NCBI RefSeq assembly: GCF_943373825.1
Contig: NZ_CALSBP010000002.1
Coordinates: 3,151,501 to 3,215,500 of the forward strand
Direction of reading: 5' to 3'
Length of the DNA: 64,000 nucleotides
Source: Aquimarina spinulae
Lineage (GTDB): Bacteria > Bacteroidota > Bacteroidia > Flavobacteriales > Flavobacteriaceae
Shown piece after piece: positions 27,055-36,743 of this stretch (position 1 is its first letter; every line of letters starts with the position of its first letter). The notes beneath the pieces were generated by a model. It saw nothing but the letters and a program-made list of their open reading frames with translations, did not search any database and had not been told where the DNA came from. The translations under genes were made by a program, and so were the position numbers.

Positions 27055-28761
27055 ATGAAGTTAAGATCTCTTGTTTTTCAATTGTTCTCTAAAAGCAAAG
27101 TTATATTATGTATTGTATTAATACAGAGTATACTGTGTTATACCAAAACCTTTTCTCAGTCAAATAAAGTACAAGAAGATAGTCTTCAGGTCGAAAAATT
27201 ACATATCAAAGCATTAGAAATAATTAATACTGACCCCATATCGGCAAGGAAATATTTAGAAGATGCATTAGATATATTAGACTCACGGCTTTTACAAAAG
27301 GACAAAGAAAATAAAAGCTTTTTATTGAAAAAGTCACTTATTTTGGAGCGTTTAGCCTATTTTTTAAGAAGAGAAAATAAGTATGGTGCAGCATTAGAAT
27401 ATCTTCAAGAGAGCCTGAAATTAAAAGAAATAGCGGGAGAAACCTTTACATTATCATATACGTATTCCCAAATCGCCTGGCTTTGGATATATCAATCAGA
27501 ATTTGAAAAAACTAAGGTTAATTTGGATTCGGCATATGCATTAAGTAAAAGATATAATAACATAAAAGAAAAAATAAGAACCTTAAGTCGATATGGTACC
27601 TTGTTTCTCAATCTAAAAGAGTATGCAAAAGCAGAAGATCATCATCTTAGGGCTGTAGAACTTGCTGATTCTGTTAGTGATAGTGGGGCAATAGCAACGA
27701 CCAATGCGAACTATGCAGATTTTTTAAGACGTCGAAAAAGGTATAAAGAAAGTATACCTTATCTTGAGAAATCCATGATAATGCACGAAAAAAATGATAA
27801 TCAAATAGGATTAGAATCGGGGTATTATGCTTTAGGGCTCACCTATAGAAACTTGAAAAAACCATATGAGGCTATAAAAGCATACAAGCGGTCTATTGAA
27901 ATGTCTGAAAAGCAAAAAAATGAAGCAATTATACATATGCGCTACTTGGGACTTAGTAAAAGCTATGAAGATGTTCGGGATTATAAAAATGCATTTTTAT
28001 CCTATAAACAGTTTAATGTTTTTCAAGAAAAAGGTAAAAATGAGATAAACTATCGAAAGATGGCTGATCTGGAATCCAGGTATAAGTATCAGCAACAACT
28101 CGCTTTAGATAGTCTTAAATTTGCACAAGAAAAACGAGAAGTAACTTTATTAGCTGAAACCGAAGCTTCAAAGAAATGGTTGTATATGGTGTTGTTTCTT
28201 ATAACTGCCATAGGTGCTATAATAATAGGGGTATTGGTTCGTAGAAATTATCAAAATCGAGCTAGAATATTAAATGAAAAGCTTGAAAAAGAAAAGGCTC
28301 AAAAGGCATTGCTAGATGCCAAAGTGAAAGCCAGTGAGGAAGAGACCAAGCGATTAATTGCAGATAATAGTATGCGCCTGGAATTCAAACAAGAATTACT
28401 GGATCGATTAAAAAATGAAATAGCCCCAGAAGCTTCTGAAAAAAATCAAAAAGCTATTAACATCATGACTTCAGAGTTACAAGTTCAGATCACAACAGAA
28501 AGTAAATTATCGGGATTGCAATCTAAAATTGATGAGGTAAACCAGAGATTTGATACCAAACTCATAAAATTATATCCATCTCTAACCAAAACTGAGCGTG
28601 ATATGTGTGCATTACTTCGATTAAATTTGTCTATCAAAGAAATTATGACTGTTCGTAATGCTTCAATAGATTCAGTAAAATCTACAAGGTATCGTATTCG
28701 TAAAAAAATGGGGCTTTCTTCGGGAGAAGAATTAGAGAAATTTATTCAGAATATTGTCTAG
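27055..28761 (+). CDS. TPR-containing LuxR-type transcription regulator (membrane-anchored)
   Basis: 568 residues from the ATG at 27055; a TTG at 26998 would put a non-signal leader in front. The N-terminus has a signal-like segment (VILCIVLIQSILCY), followed by TPR repeats (about 30-340, GAALEYLQESLKLKE and similar), a transmembrane segment near 375 (WLYMVLFLITAIGAIII), a coiled coil (about 400-490) and a LuxR-type HTH (LTKTERDMCALLRLNLSIKEI, then the recognition helix SVKSTRYRIRKKMGL). This is a common Bacteroidota one-component design, sensing through periplasmic TPRs. It lies just before the giant LRR protein gene and may regulate it. Confidence 0.8.
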   Translation: MKLRSLVFQLFSKSKVILCIVLIQSILCYTKTFSQSNKVQEDSLQVEKLHIKALEIINTDPISARKYLEDALDILDSRLLQKDKENKSFLLKKSLILERLAYFLRRENKYGAALEYLQESLKLKEIAGETFTLSYTYSQIAWLWIYQSEFEKTKVNLDSAYALSKRYNNIKEKIRTLSRYGTLFLNLKEYAKAEDHHLRAVELADSVSDSGAIATTNANYADFLRRRKRYKESIPYLEKSMIMHEKNDNQIGLESGYYALGLTYRNLKKPYEAIKAYKRSIEMSEKQKNEAIIHMRYLGLSKSYEDVRDYKNAFLSYKQFNVFQEKGKNEINYRKMADLESRYKYQQQLALDSLKFAQEKREVTLLAETEASKKWLYMVLFLITAIGAIIIGVLVRRNYQNRARILNEKLEKEKAQKALLDAKVKASEEETKRLIADNSMRLEFKQELLDRLKNEIAPEASEKNQKAINIMTSELQVQITTESKLSGLQSKIDEVNQRFDTKLIKLYPSLTKTERDMCALLRLNLSIKEIMTVRNASIDSVKSTRYRIRKKMGLSSGEELEKFIQNIV

Positions 28762-28784
28762 ATAATTTTCTACGTACCCCTACG

Positions 28785-28792
28785 TATATTTG
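28785..28792 (+). promoter_or_regulatory. -7 box candidate before the LRR gene
   Basis: TATATTTG lies 135-142 bp before the ATG at 28927. The TTG at 28754-28756 is 28 bp away, too far for a good -33. Low certainty. Confidence 0.3.
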
Positions 28793-28926
28793 CTTAAAAA
28801 CCAGAGATTGCCACTTTTTGCCACCGTTAAAATTATCTTAAAACCAGCGAATTATAGTATCATTGCACAAGAATAATGAATGCTCATAGTCTGAACAATC
28901 TATGGCAACTTTTTAAAGCCCCTTGT

Positions 28927-31900
28927 ATGATTAAAAAACTACTCCTTGTTTTTTTAGTATGCCTTAATGGTTTCCTGTATGGTCAAGAAACCAACGTGCC
29001 TGATGATAATTTTGAGAGCTATCTAGAGACTCACGATGCAAATGGTAATACCGTTTTTGTTGGAGATGCTTCAAGTATGGGTAATGGAATTGCTGGTGAT
29101 AATCAAGTAACGACTTCAAGAATTGTTACGGTTACTTCTTTAGATATCTCTTCTAAAATGATTTCAGATATTACAGGGATTGAGGACTTTACGGCTTTAG
29201 AAATACTAAACTTTTCTACTAATGGTGTTGGTAATTTCGACCTTTCCAACAATATCAATTTAAAAGAACTGTATTGTGCATCTAATGGAATGAGTGGTAT
29301 AAATGTTACTGCCAATATAAATTTAGAAGTGCTGGATGCTTCAGGCAATTTTTATACTGCAGTAGATGTAAGTAGTAATATCAAGTTGAAAACCTTAAAC
29401 CTAGCGAGTTCTGGAGCAACTTCTTTAAACCTTGGAAACATCAGTACTTTAGAGGAAATAGATGTGTCGAATAATAATTTAACGAACTTAGATATAAGTA
29501 ATTTGTCTAGTTTAACAGATTTAAATTGTGATACTAATTACAATTTGAGAATTACAGATTTTAGTGCATCAACCGATTTAGTACACCTAAATTGTAATAA
29601 CACCGATTTAAGAAGTTTAGATGTATCCAGTAATACATTATTAGAAACTCTAAAGATTGATTTTGTATCTGGTTTTGACATAGATCTTTCTAATAATATA
29701 GTACTAACTAGTTTATCAGCTCAAAGTAGCGATTTAACCAGCCTAAATATAAAAAATGGAAACAATTCCAATATTACTTCATTTGATGTGAGATTCAATC
29801 AATTTAGTTGTATTCAGGTAGATGATCCTACGGCTAGTTATTTAAGCACTTGGCAAAAGGATAGTACAACGACTTTTAATCTAGATTGTAGTGTAACTAG
29901 CGTACCGGATATTAATTTTGAGTACTATTTAGAAAATCATGATGCCAATGGAAATGTAGTGGCAGTGGGTAACCCTTCTAGTTTAGGAAATGGTAAAGTA
30001 GATGATGGCTATGTGCTTACTTCAAGAATTGCAACAGTTACATCGTTAAATATTTCTTTTTTCTCTGTTGGGGATTTAACTGGGATTGAAGATTTTACAG
30101 CGTTAGAAATATTTAATTGTTCTAATAACGATTTCAATGACTTAGATCTTTCTAATCAACCAAACCTAAAAGAGTTGTATTGTCATAACGTATTTGTTTC
30201 AATTATAGACGTTTCGGCTAATCTTAACTTAGAAAAGTTAATTGTAAATGATGCAAATTGTATAACCTTAACGATAGGAGAAAACACTGTAATTACAGAA
30301 CTTAATGCAAGTAATAATAAACTAACGGTACTTGATATTACAGATTTTACTACGCTAGAAATATTAGATTTTTCTAAGAATTATAATTTAGACATTACAG
30401 ATTTTAGTGCTTTAACCAATTTAGAGATTTTAAATTGTAGTGATACAGGTTTAAGAAGTATCGATTTATCAGCTAATACATTGCTAGAAGTATTAACAAT
30501 GAATAATATGTCTGGTTTTGATGTAGATCTTTCTAGTAATGCAGCTTTAACAAGTTTTTCAGCTAGGGAGAGTGATTTAAGCAGCATAAATATCCAAAAT
30601 GGAAATAATGCTAACATCACTAACTTTGATGCTAGATTAAATGATATAACCCTAAACTGTATTCAAGTTGATGACCCAATTGCTAGTTATTTAAGTAGTT
30701 GGGATAAAGATGCTACTACAGTTTTTAGTCTCGATTGTAGCGAAACCAATGTGCCCGATGATAATTTTGAAAATTACCTCGAAACCCATGATGCCACCGG
30801 AAATACAGTTCTCCTAGGCGATGCTAATAGCATGGGGAACGGAATTGCTAACGATAATACGATATATACTTCAAGAATTGCTAACATTACCTCTTTGAAT
30901 ATTACTGATCTGGGTATTGCCGACTTAACTGGTATTGAAGATTTTGTGGCTTTACAAGATTTAAATTGTTACAATAATGGGCTCTCAAGTATCGATGTTT
31001 CAGAAAATCTCGCATTACTAACATTAAATATAAGTAGAAATAGCCTTACAGATCTTGATGTATCTAAAAACACGCTTTTAACAGAATTGCATGTAGCGCG
31101 AAATAGTCTTACAAGCCTAGATGTTTCTCAGAATATTGTTTTAATAACATTAGGTTGTAGTCAAAATCAGCTTAATGGATTGGATGTTACTAAAAACACG
31201 GTATTAAAAAACTTATATTGTTATACGAACCCTTTAGGCAGTTTAGATGTCACACAAAATACTGTTTTAGAAAGCTTAGATTGTGTAGAAAGCCAACTCA
31301 CAAGCCTGGATGTTTCTCAAAATCCAGAACTACAATATTTACAAGTTTATGACAATCTACTAACAAGTTTAGATGTAAGCAACAATGTAAAATTAATCGA
31401 ACTCTATGTAGAATATAATCAAATTGCAAGTTTAGATGTATCAAAAAACACGGTCTTAGAAGACCTATCTTGTTTTTCAAATCAGTTAACCTATCTAAAT
31501 ATTAGAAATGGAAATAATACAAATTTAGACCATCGAGATTTTGATATCACCAATAATCCAGGACTTACCTGTGTTGCTGTAGATGACCCAGCCTATGCTA
31601 CTACCACTTTTACGAAAAAAGATGTACAAACTAGTTTCAGTACTTTTTGTAATACGACCTATGTGCCCGATGATAATTTTGAAACTTACCTGGAAACACA
31701 TAATTCAATAGGAGGAGTAGTAACACTTGGAGACCCAACCAGTATGGGTAATGGGATTGCGAATGATGATTATGTAGGTACAGAGAAAATTCTAAACATA
31801 AAGAACCTAAATATCTCTAATCAAGGGATTACAGATCTTACAGGATTAGAAGCATTTATTGGTTTAGAAGAACTAAGAGCTTTCGGAAATACAGTTTCCA

Positions 31901-34900
31901 ACCTAGATTTAACCGCTAATATAAATTTAATTGTAGCTGCTTGTTCAAATATGGGACTTACCAGTATTAATGTTTCAGGATTAACCGCTCTTAATACACT
32001 GGAACTAAATACGAATCAACTTTCAAGTATAGATGTTAGTTCTAATGTATCATTAGAAAACTTACGTATAATCAATAACCAACTTTCTTCTATTGATGTA
32101 AGTGCAAACAAGGGCTTACGAGATTTACGTATTCAAGGTAATAATTTGATATCACTAGATATCAGTGCTAATACTGTACTAAGATATTTAAGTTGTGTAG
32201 ATAATGACTTAACTAATCTAGATGTTCAAAATAATGTGTTATTAGAAAACCTTAGTTGTGGAAAAAATCAATTTACCACTATCGATGTTGGTATGCTTAC
32301 CAATCTAATTGATTTGTTTATTGAAGATACCCCCACACTTACTTCTTTAGACGTATCTAGCAATGTAAATCTTGAGGATATTGGAGTGGATAATAACACC
32401 TCATTAACTTCTTTAAACCTAAGTAATAACACAAAACTTATCGAGGTTTATATTAATAATACTTCGATAACTGCATTAGATTTTAGCAACAGCCCAGATC
32501 TGTATTATGTAGAATGTCAGAACAACGCATTAACTTCTTTAAATTTTAAGAACGGAAATACAGTTGATATTGATGATGTGTATAGTACAGGAAATCCAAA
32601 CTTAAGCTGTATAACGGTAGATGATCCTACTGCTAGCTATTTAGCTAGTTGGAATAAAGACGCCACTGCAAACTTTGCAGAGTATTGTCGCCTTACCTAT
32701 GTTCCTAATGATAATTTTGAAGCGCTATTAGAGGCCAGAGGATTTGGTAACGGTATTGCGAATGATGATTATGTCTATACAGCATTAATTGAAAATGAAA
32801 CCACATTAATCATTCAAGATAATGATATTACAGACCTTACCGGGATTGAAGATTTCGAATCGTTAGAAATATTTCTTTGTCGTAGATCAAATGTCGAAAC
32901 TGTTGATATAAGTAATAACACGAAGTTAACACATGTAAACTTAGTAGATAATTCATTAACAGCACTTGATGTAAGTACTAATGTATTGTTACAAGAAGTG
33001 TATATCAATGGTAATTCTGCGTTAGGAACTGTAGATATTTCTACACTGGTAGAATTAACCACCTTCAATGTTTCAGATACAGGGATTAATACCATTGATG
33101 TATCTAACAACCCTTTAATAAGAGTACTTGTACTAAATGATAATGAGTTTACTACATTAGATGTATCATCGTATCCAAATTTAGTTCAGGTATTAATTGC
33201 AAATAACAAATTAACTTCTTTAAATGTTGCTAATGGAAATAATACCAATTTTACCTGGTTTGATGCTTCTGGAAATCCAGATTTAACCTGTATTCAAGTA
33301 GATGATGTAAACGGAAATTTTAATCTCTGGACTAAAGATGCTACAGCCAATTATGCACATTATTGTGAGTTAACCAATGTACCCGATGATAATTTCGAAA
33401 ACTATCTAGAAACCCATGATGCCAACGGTAATGCAGTTACTATTGGAGACGCTTTAAGTATGGGTAATGGAATAGCTAATGACAACCAGGTAGCAACCTC
33501 AAAAATAGAAACAGTCACTACATTAAATATTGAACATCAAGATATCGCTGACCTTACAGGAATAGAAGCTTTTGTGTCTTTAGAATCTTTTAATTGTGAT
33601 TATAATGATTTAACTACATTAAATTTAAGTAGTAATGTTAATTTGAAAGTTCTTAATGCAGCAGAAAATGATTTTACATTATTAGATTTTACAGGCTATC
33701 TAGCTTTAGAAGAAATAAACTTACGCTCTAATTTTATAACTAATTTATTACTTGATAATAATCCAAATTTAAAAAAGCTTAATGCTGGTAAAAATGCGTT
33801 AACAACATTAGATGTAACATCATGTATACAACTCGAAGAGCTTGCTGTTCACCAGAATTTATTAGAATCTTTAGATGTTAGAAATGGAAATAATAACTTA
33901 ATCACTAATTTCTTTGTTCTATACAATCCTAACTTAACCTGTATTGAAGTTGATAATCCTACCGCTACGTATTTAAGCAGTTGGAAAAAAGATGATATTG
34001 CTAGTTTTAGTGAAGATTGTGTTCCACCCGTAATTACCTTACTAGGAGACAATCCTCAAGTAATAGAATTAGGATCAGGGTACACCGAGTTAGGAGCTAC
34101 AGTTGATGATGGAGTAACTAATTTGGTAATTGATATTTCTGATTTTGTAGATGCAGTTGGCATATACACCATTCGATACAATGCCACAGATAATGCCGGT
34201 AATATAGCAGAAGAAGTAATCAGAACTGTCGAAGTGGTTGATAATTGCCCATTAAACAATGTATCAGCCAATAATTTTACGATTACAACTACCAGTGAAA
34301 CATGTGCTGATAAAAATAATGGTACCATTGCTATTAGCGTAGAAACAGTACTGGATTATAGAACTACAATTAATGGAGTAGAGTATAGTTTTACTTCTAC
34401 ATTAGCAGTAGATAACCTGCCACCAGGTATTTATCCTGTATGTATTGCCATAGAAGGATTTGCTAGTTGTGAGCAATGTTTTGAAATGGTTATTGAAGAA
34501 GCAGAGAGCTTAACAGGAAAAACAGAGCTACTTGTAGAAGCAGGAACTGCAAAAGTAAATGTTGAAGTAACCACAGGCACTGCACCCTATATTGCAAAAG
34601 TCAATAACAAAATAGTAGGAGAGTATACAACGAAGAATTTCACTCTAGACGTACAACATGGAGATGAGTTAGAAGTGTCTTCAAACGTAGATTGTGAAGG
34701 CAAACTATCTACCAAAGTTAGCTTGTTTGATCAGGTAAGTATTGCACCCAACCCAACGAAGGGAGATATTACGCTTACTCTTCCCGACACCCAATTACAA
34801 ACCATAAATGTGTCGATGTATAATGCATTAGGGGCTCAGGTTTCTTCTGGAGTGTATAGCATTACTTCGAGACAAGTAACATTACCTATGGAGCAATTAC

Positions 34901-34962
34901 CACAAGGTATTTACTTTGTATCAATTGATCATGGAGCTACGTTTAAAATTGTGAAACAATAA
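28927..34962 (+). CDS. Giant leucine-rich-repeat T9SS surface protein
   Basis: 2,011 residues from the ATG at 28927 (an ATG at 28876 adds 17 residues and hides the signal). A signal peptide ends near CLNGFLYGQ. Six large modules follow, each opening with VPDxNFExxLExxx (at about 28997, 29905, 30750, 31664, 32698 and 33385) and closing with CIxVDDPTASYLSSW-like and FxxxC segments. Inside each are LRR units such as LTSLDVSxNTxLExLxCSxN. After them come a DUF5011-like beta domain (VIELGSGYTELGATVDDGV, AVGIYTIRYNATDNAGN), a short cysteine-containing region and a T9SS sorting domain (SIAPNPTKGDITLTL to the end). It should be exported and surface-attached. The role is adhesion or ligand capture, inferred only from the architecture. 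Confidence 0.88.
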   Translation: MIKKLLLVFLVCLNGFLYGQETNVPDDNFESYLETHDANGNTVFVGDASSMGNGIAGDNQVTTSRIVTVTSLDISSKMISDITGIEDFTALEILNFSTNGVGNFDLSNNINLKELYCASNGMSGINVTANINLEVLDASGNFYTAVDVSSNIKLKTLNLASSGATSLNLGNISTLEEIDVSNNNLTNLDISNLSSLTDLNCDTNYNLRITDFSASTDLVHLNCNNTDLRSLDVSSNTLLETLKIDFVSGFDIDLSNNIVLTSLSAQSSDLTSLNIKNGNNSNITSFDVRFNQFSCIQVDDPTASYLSTWQKDSTTTFNLDCSVTSVPDINFEYYLENHDANGNVVAVGNPSSLGNGKVDDGYVLTSRIATVTSLNISFFSVGDLTGIEDFTALEIFNCSNNDFNDLDLSNQPNLKELYCHNVFVSIIDVSANLNLEKLIVNDANCITLTIGENTVITELNASNNKLTVLDITDFTTLEILDFSKNYNLDITDFSALTNLEILNCSDTGLRSIDLSANTLLEVLTMNNMSGFDVDLSSNAALTSFSARESDLSSINIQNGNNANITNFDARLNDITLNCIQVDDPIASYLSSWDKDATTVFSLDCSETNVPDDNFENYLETHDATGNTVLLGDANSMGNGIANDNTIYTSRIANITSLNITDLGIADLTGIEDFVALQDLNCYNNGLSSIDVSENLALLTLNISRNSLTDLDVSKNTLLTELHVARNSLTSLDVSQNIVLITLGCSQNQLNGLDVTKNTVLKNLYCYTNPLGSLDVTQNTVLESLDCVESQLTSLDVSQNPELQYLQVYDNLLTSLDVSNNVKLIELYVEYNQIASLDVSKNTVLEDLSCFSNQLTYLNIRNGNNTNLDHRDFDITNNPGLTCVAVDDPAYATTTFTKKDVQTSFSTFCNTTYVPDDNFETYLETHNSIGGVVTLGDPTSMGNGIANDDYVGTEKILNIKNLNISNQGITDLTGLEAFIGLEELRAFGNTVSNLDLTANINLIVAACSNMGLTSINVSGLTALNTLELNTNQLSSIDVSSNVSLENLRIINNQLSSIDVSANKGLRDLRIQGNNLISLDISANTVLRYLSCVDNDLTNLDVQNNVLLENLSCGKNQFTTIDVGMLTNLIDLFIEDTPTLTSLDVSSNVNLEDIGVDNNTSLTSLNLSNNTKLIEVYINNTSITALDFSNSPDLYYVECQNNALTSLNFKNGNTVDIDDVYSTGNPNLSCITVDDPTASYLASWNKDATANFAEYCRLTYVPNDNFEALLEARGFGNGIANDDYVYTALIENETTLIIQDNDITDLTGIEDFESLEIFLCRRSNVETVDISNNTKLTHVNLVDNSLTALDVSTNVLLQEVYINGNSALGTVDISTLVELTTFNVSDTGINTIDVSNNPLIRVLVLNDNEFTTLDVSSYPNLVQVLIANNKLTSLNVANGNNTNFTWFDASGNPDLTCIQVDDVNGNFNLWTKDATANYAHYCELTNVPDDNFENYLETHDANGNAVTIGDALSMGNGIANDNQVATSKIETVTTLNIEHQDIADLTGIEAFVSLESFNCDYNDLTTLNLSSNVNLKVLNAAENDFTLLDFTGYLALEEINLRSNFITNLLLDNNPNLKKLNAGKNALTTLDVTSCIQLEELAVHQNLLESLDVRNGNNNLITNFFVLYNPNLTCIEVDNPTATYLSSWKKDDIASFSEDCVPPVITLLGDNPQVIELGSGYTELGATVDDGVTNLVIDISDFVDAVGIYTIRYNATDNAGNIAEEVIRTVEVVDNCPLNNVSANNFTITTTSETCADKNNGTIAISVETVLDYRTTINGVEYSFTSTLAVDNLPPGIYPVCIAIEGFASCEQCFEMVIEEAESLTGKTELLVEAGTAKVNVEVTTGTAPYIAKVNNKIVGEYTTKNFTLDVQHGDELEVSSNVDCEGKLSTKVSLFDQVSIAPNPTKGDITLTLPDTQLQTINVSMYNALGAQVSSGVYSITSRQVTLPMEQLPQGIYFVSIDHGATFKIVKQ

Positions 34963-35206
34963 AGAGAAAACCTTCATTTTTATCATTTCAATTTAACTGA
35001 TTCTAAACTTATTCACAAGGCTCAATGTGCCCCTAAAGAATAAAGAAATAAGAAGTGAAAAGTATGATGATATGTATGGCCATAGTAAGATACTGCTTAA
35101 AGAATATTTGGTAGTAAAATAAAGCTTCAGATTTTTTTAAAGGATTCAAATGTGACTTTTTAAAAAAACGGTGTCCTAATTATAAAGACACTTAAACACA
35201 TAATAA

Positions 35207-36046
35207 ATGGACCTTAGAATAAAAAAATCAATACTTATAGTTGCTTTGTTATCCCTTAGTATATCCATTTTTGCACAAAAAAAGCCAAAGATTAAAGGAA
35301 ACAGGATTATAAAAGAACTTACCAAAGATATTCCTGAAACATTTAATACTATCGAAATTGATGACGAATTAGAAATAATTTTAAATCAAAACGATCAAAA
35401 TGGATATTACCTAAAAACTGATGAAAACCTAATTGATATCGTTCAGTTTAAAGTAACAGATAGTGTATTAAAAATATATACGACCAATAGAATTGTGAGA
35501 AGTAGAAAACTAGAAATTAGTTTAAATGTAAAAGAGATAGAGCATATTATACTTAAAAATGATGCTAAAATAAAAAGTGATAAAAAATTATTTTCTGAAA
35601 AATTATTTATCACTGGCTATGATTCTAGTTATTTGGATTTGGATGTAAAAGCAGATGATGTTAGAGTTACGTTATATGACAAAGTGAAGGGGAAAATTAA
35701 AATCAAATCAAAAAATGTAGCAATTACTATGAATGGCAAAACAGATTTTAAAGCATATGTCATTACAGATAAAATAAAAGTTGCCATGACCAAAGCTGCC
35801 GAATTAAATATGGATGGAGATACAGATTATGCTTCTTTTGATGTTAAAGATTCATCGAAACTTAAGGCAAAAAAAATGAAAACTTCTTCTACAGACCTAA
35901 ATACTTATAATTCTGCAGATGTATATGTATATGCTAAAAGAAATTTAGAGCTTTATGCACAAGGAAAAAGTATAGTGTATGTATATGGTAATCCCGAATT
36001 AGATGTTAAAACCCTTACTGATCGGACTAAAATCATAAAAAAGTAA
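35207..36046 (+). CDS. DUF2807 (GIN-domain) secreted protein
   Basis: 279 residues with a signal peptide (ILIVALLSLSISIFAQ). The rest is made of short repeats of beta strands with Lys/Asp at turns (LEISLNVKEIEHIILKNDA, LYDKVKGKIKIKSKN), typical of the DUF2807 beta-helix. These proteins are often annotated as putative autotransporter-head-like and are exported to the envelope. Function unknown. It ends in front of a hairpin repeat that probably stops transcription. Confidence 0.8.
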   Translation: MDLRIKKSILIVALLSLSISIFAQKKPKIKGNRIIKELTKDIPETFNTIEIDDELEIILNQNDQNGYYLKTDENLIDIVQFKVTDSVLKIYTTNRIVRSRKLEISLNVKEIEHIILKNDAKIKSDKKLFSEKLFITGYDSSYLDLDVKADDVRVTLYDKVKGKIKIKSKNVAITMNGKTDFKAYVITDKIKVAMTKAAELNMDGDTDYASFDVKDSSKLKAKKMKTSSTDLNTYNSADVYVYAKRNLELYAQGKSIVYVYGNPELDVKTLTDRTKIIKK

Positions 36047-36142
36047 TTAACACTACATTAAATTATTTTTTATTACCAACTATAACTTGACTTGGCGTGG
36101 GAGGGTGTTTGATTTATCAGACATCCTCTTTTGCTTATAACC

Positions 36143-36214
36143 TGAGCTCGATGTAAGTGCAATTTTCTATCGAAAATCACTCTGACTGATGTAAATTTTG
36201 TTACATCGAACTCA
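36143..36214. repeat. Long-loop version of the TGAGTTCGATGTAA hairpin repeat
   Basis: TGAGCTCGATGTAA (36143-36156) and TTACATCGAACTCA (36201-36214) pair over 14 bases with one mismatch, and the loop contains a second ATTTTCTATCGAA, as in the copy at 371-408. It lies between convergent genes. Confidence 0.55.
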
Positions 36215-36284
36215 CGCCCTATTTCTGCTGTATTATTGTTGTTTTTCTTTTCAAGAAGCAATACACAATGTATCTCTTTATTAT

Positions 36285-36680
36285 TTAAAGAAACAGAGAA
36301 GTGATTTCATCTGGGATCCTTGCCGGCCTTAGTGTTTCTTTGTGTAAAAAACACCAACTTGTCTTAGCAGAAACTAATACCTTTTGAGTGATTGTATTTA
36401 TAATTTTAGTATGACGCTCACTCCTAACACCTCTGTAATTATCGATCCAGGTTTGTAGCGTGACTTCATCATTTTCAAAAGCAGGGCTATGATATTCTAT
36501 ATAATGATTAAGAACTACCCAAACATAAGTATTCCTAATATCTTCATTGGTTCTGGATTCCCAATGCTTTTTAGCAACATCTTGTACCCATTGTAGATAT
36601 ACTACATTATTTACATGATCCATCTCATCTATTGCTGATTTTGGAACCGTAAAATGCAATTCAAAAATTTCGGATTTCAT
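36285..36680 (-). CDS. Acyl-CoA thioesterase, hot-dog (4HBT) fold
   Basis: 131 residues. The catalytic Asp and helix motif is AIDEMDHVNNVVYLQWVQDVAKKHW; the rest (IEYHSPAFENDEVTLQTWI, RSERHTKII) follows the 4-hydroxybenzoyl-CoA thioesterase pattern. It hydrolyses acyl-CoA thioesters; chain length cannot be told. It follows mgtE on the minus strand with a 63-bp gap. Confidence 0.85.
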   Translation of the reverse strand: MKSEIFELHFTVPKSAIDEMDHVNNVVYLQWVQDVAKKHWESRTNEDIRNTYVWVVLNHYIEYHSPAFENDEVTLQTWIDNYRGVRSERHTKIINTITQKVLVSAKTSWCFLHKETLRPARIPDEITSLFL

Positions 36681-36743
36681 GAACAGGAGAGTTGAGTAGA
36701 TTAAAAATACAACTATTTTAAAATTTGAAAGAAGATTTGTGAT

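Noticed and set aside
36073..36261. A minus-strand ORF across the hairpin repeat.
   Set aside because: It covers an inverted repeat between convergent genes and has no family signal.
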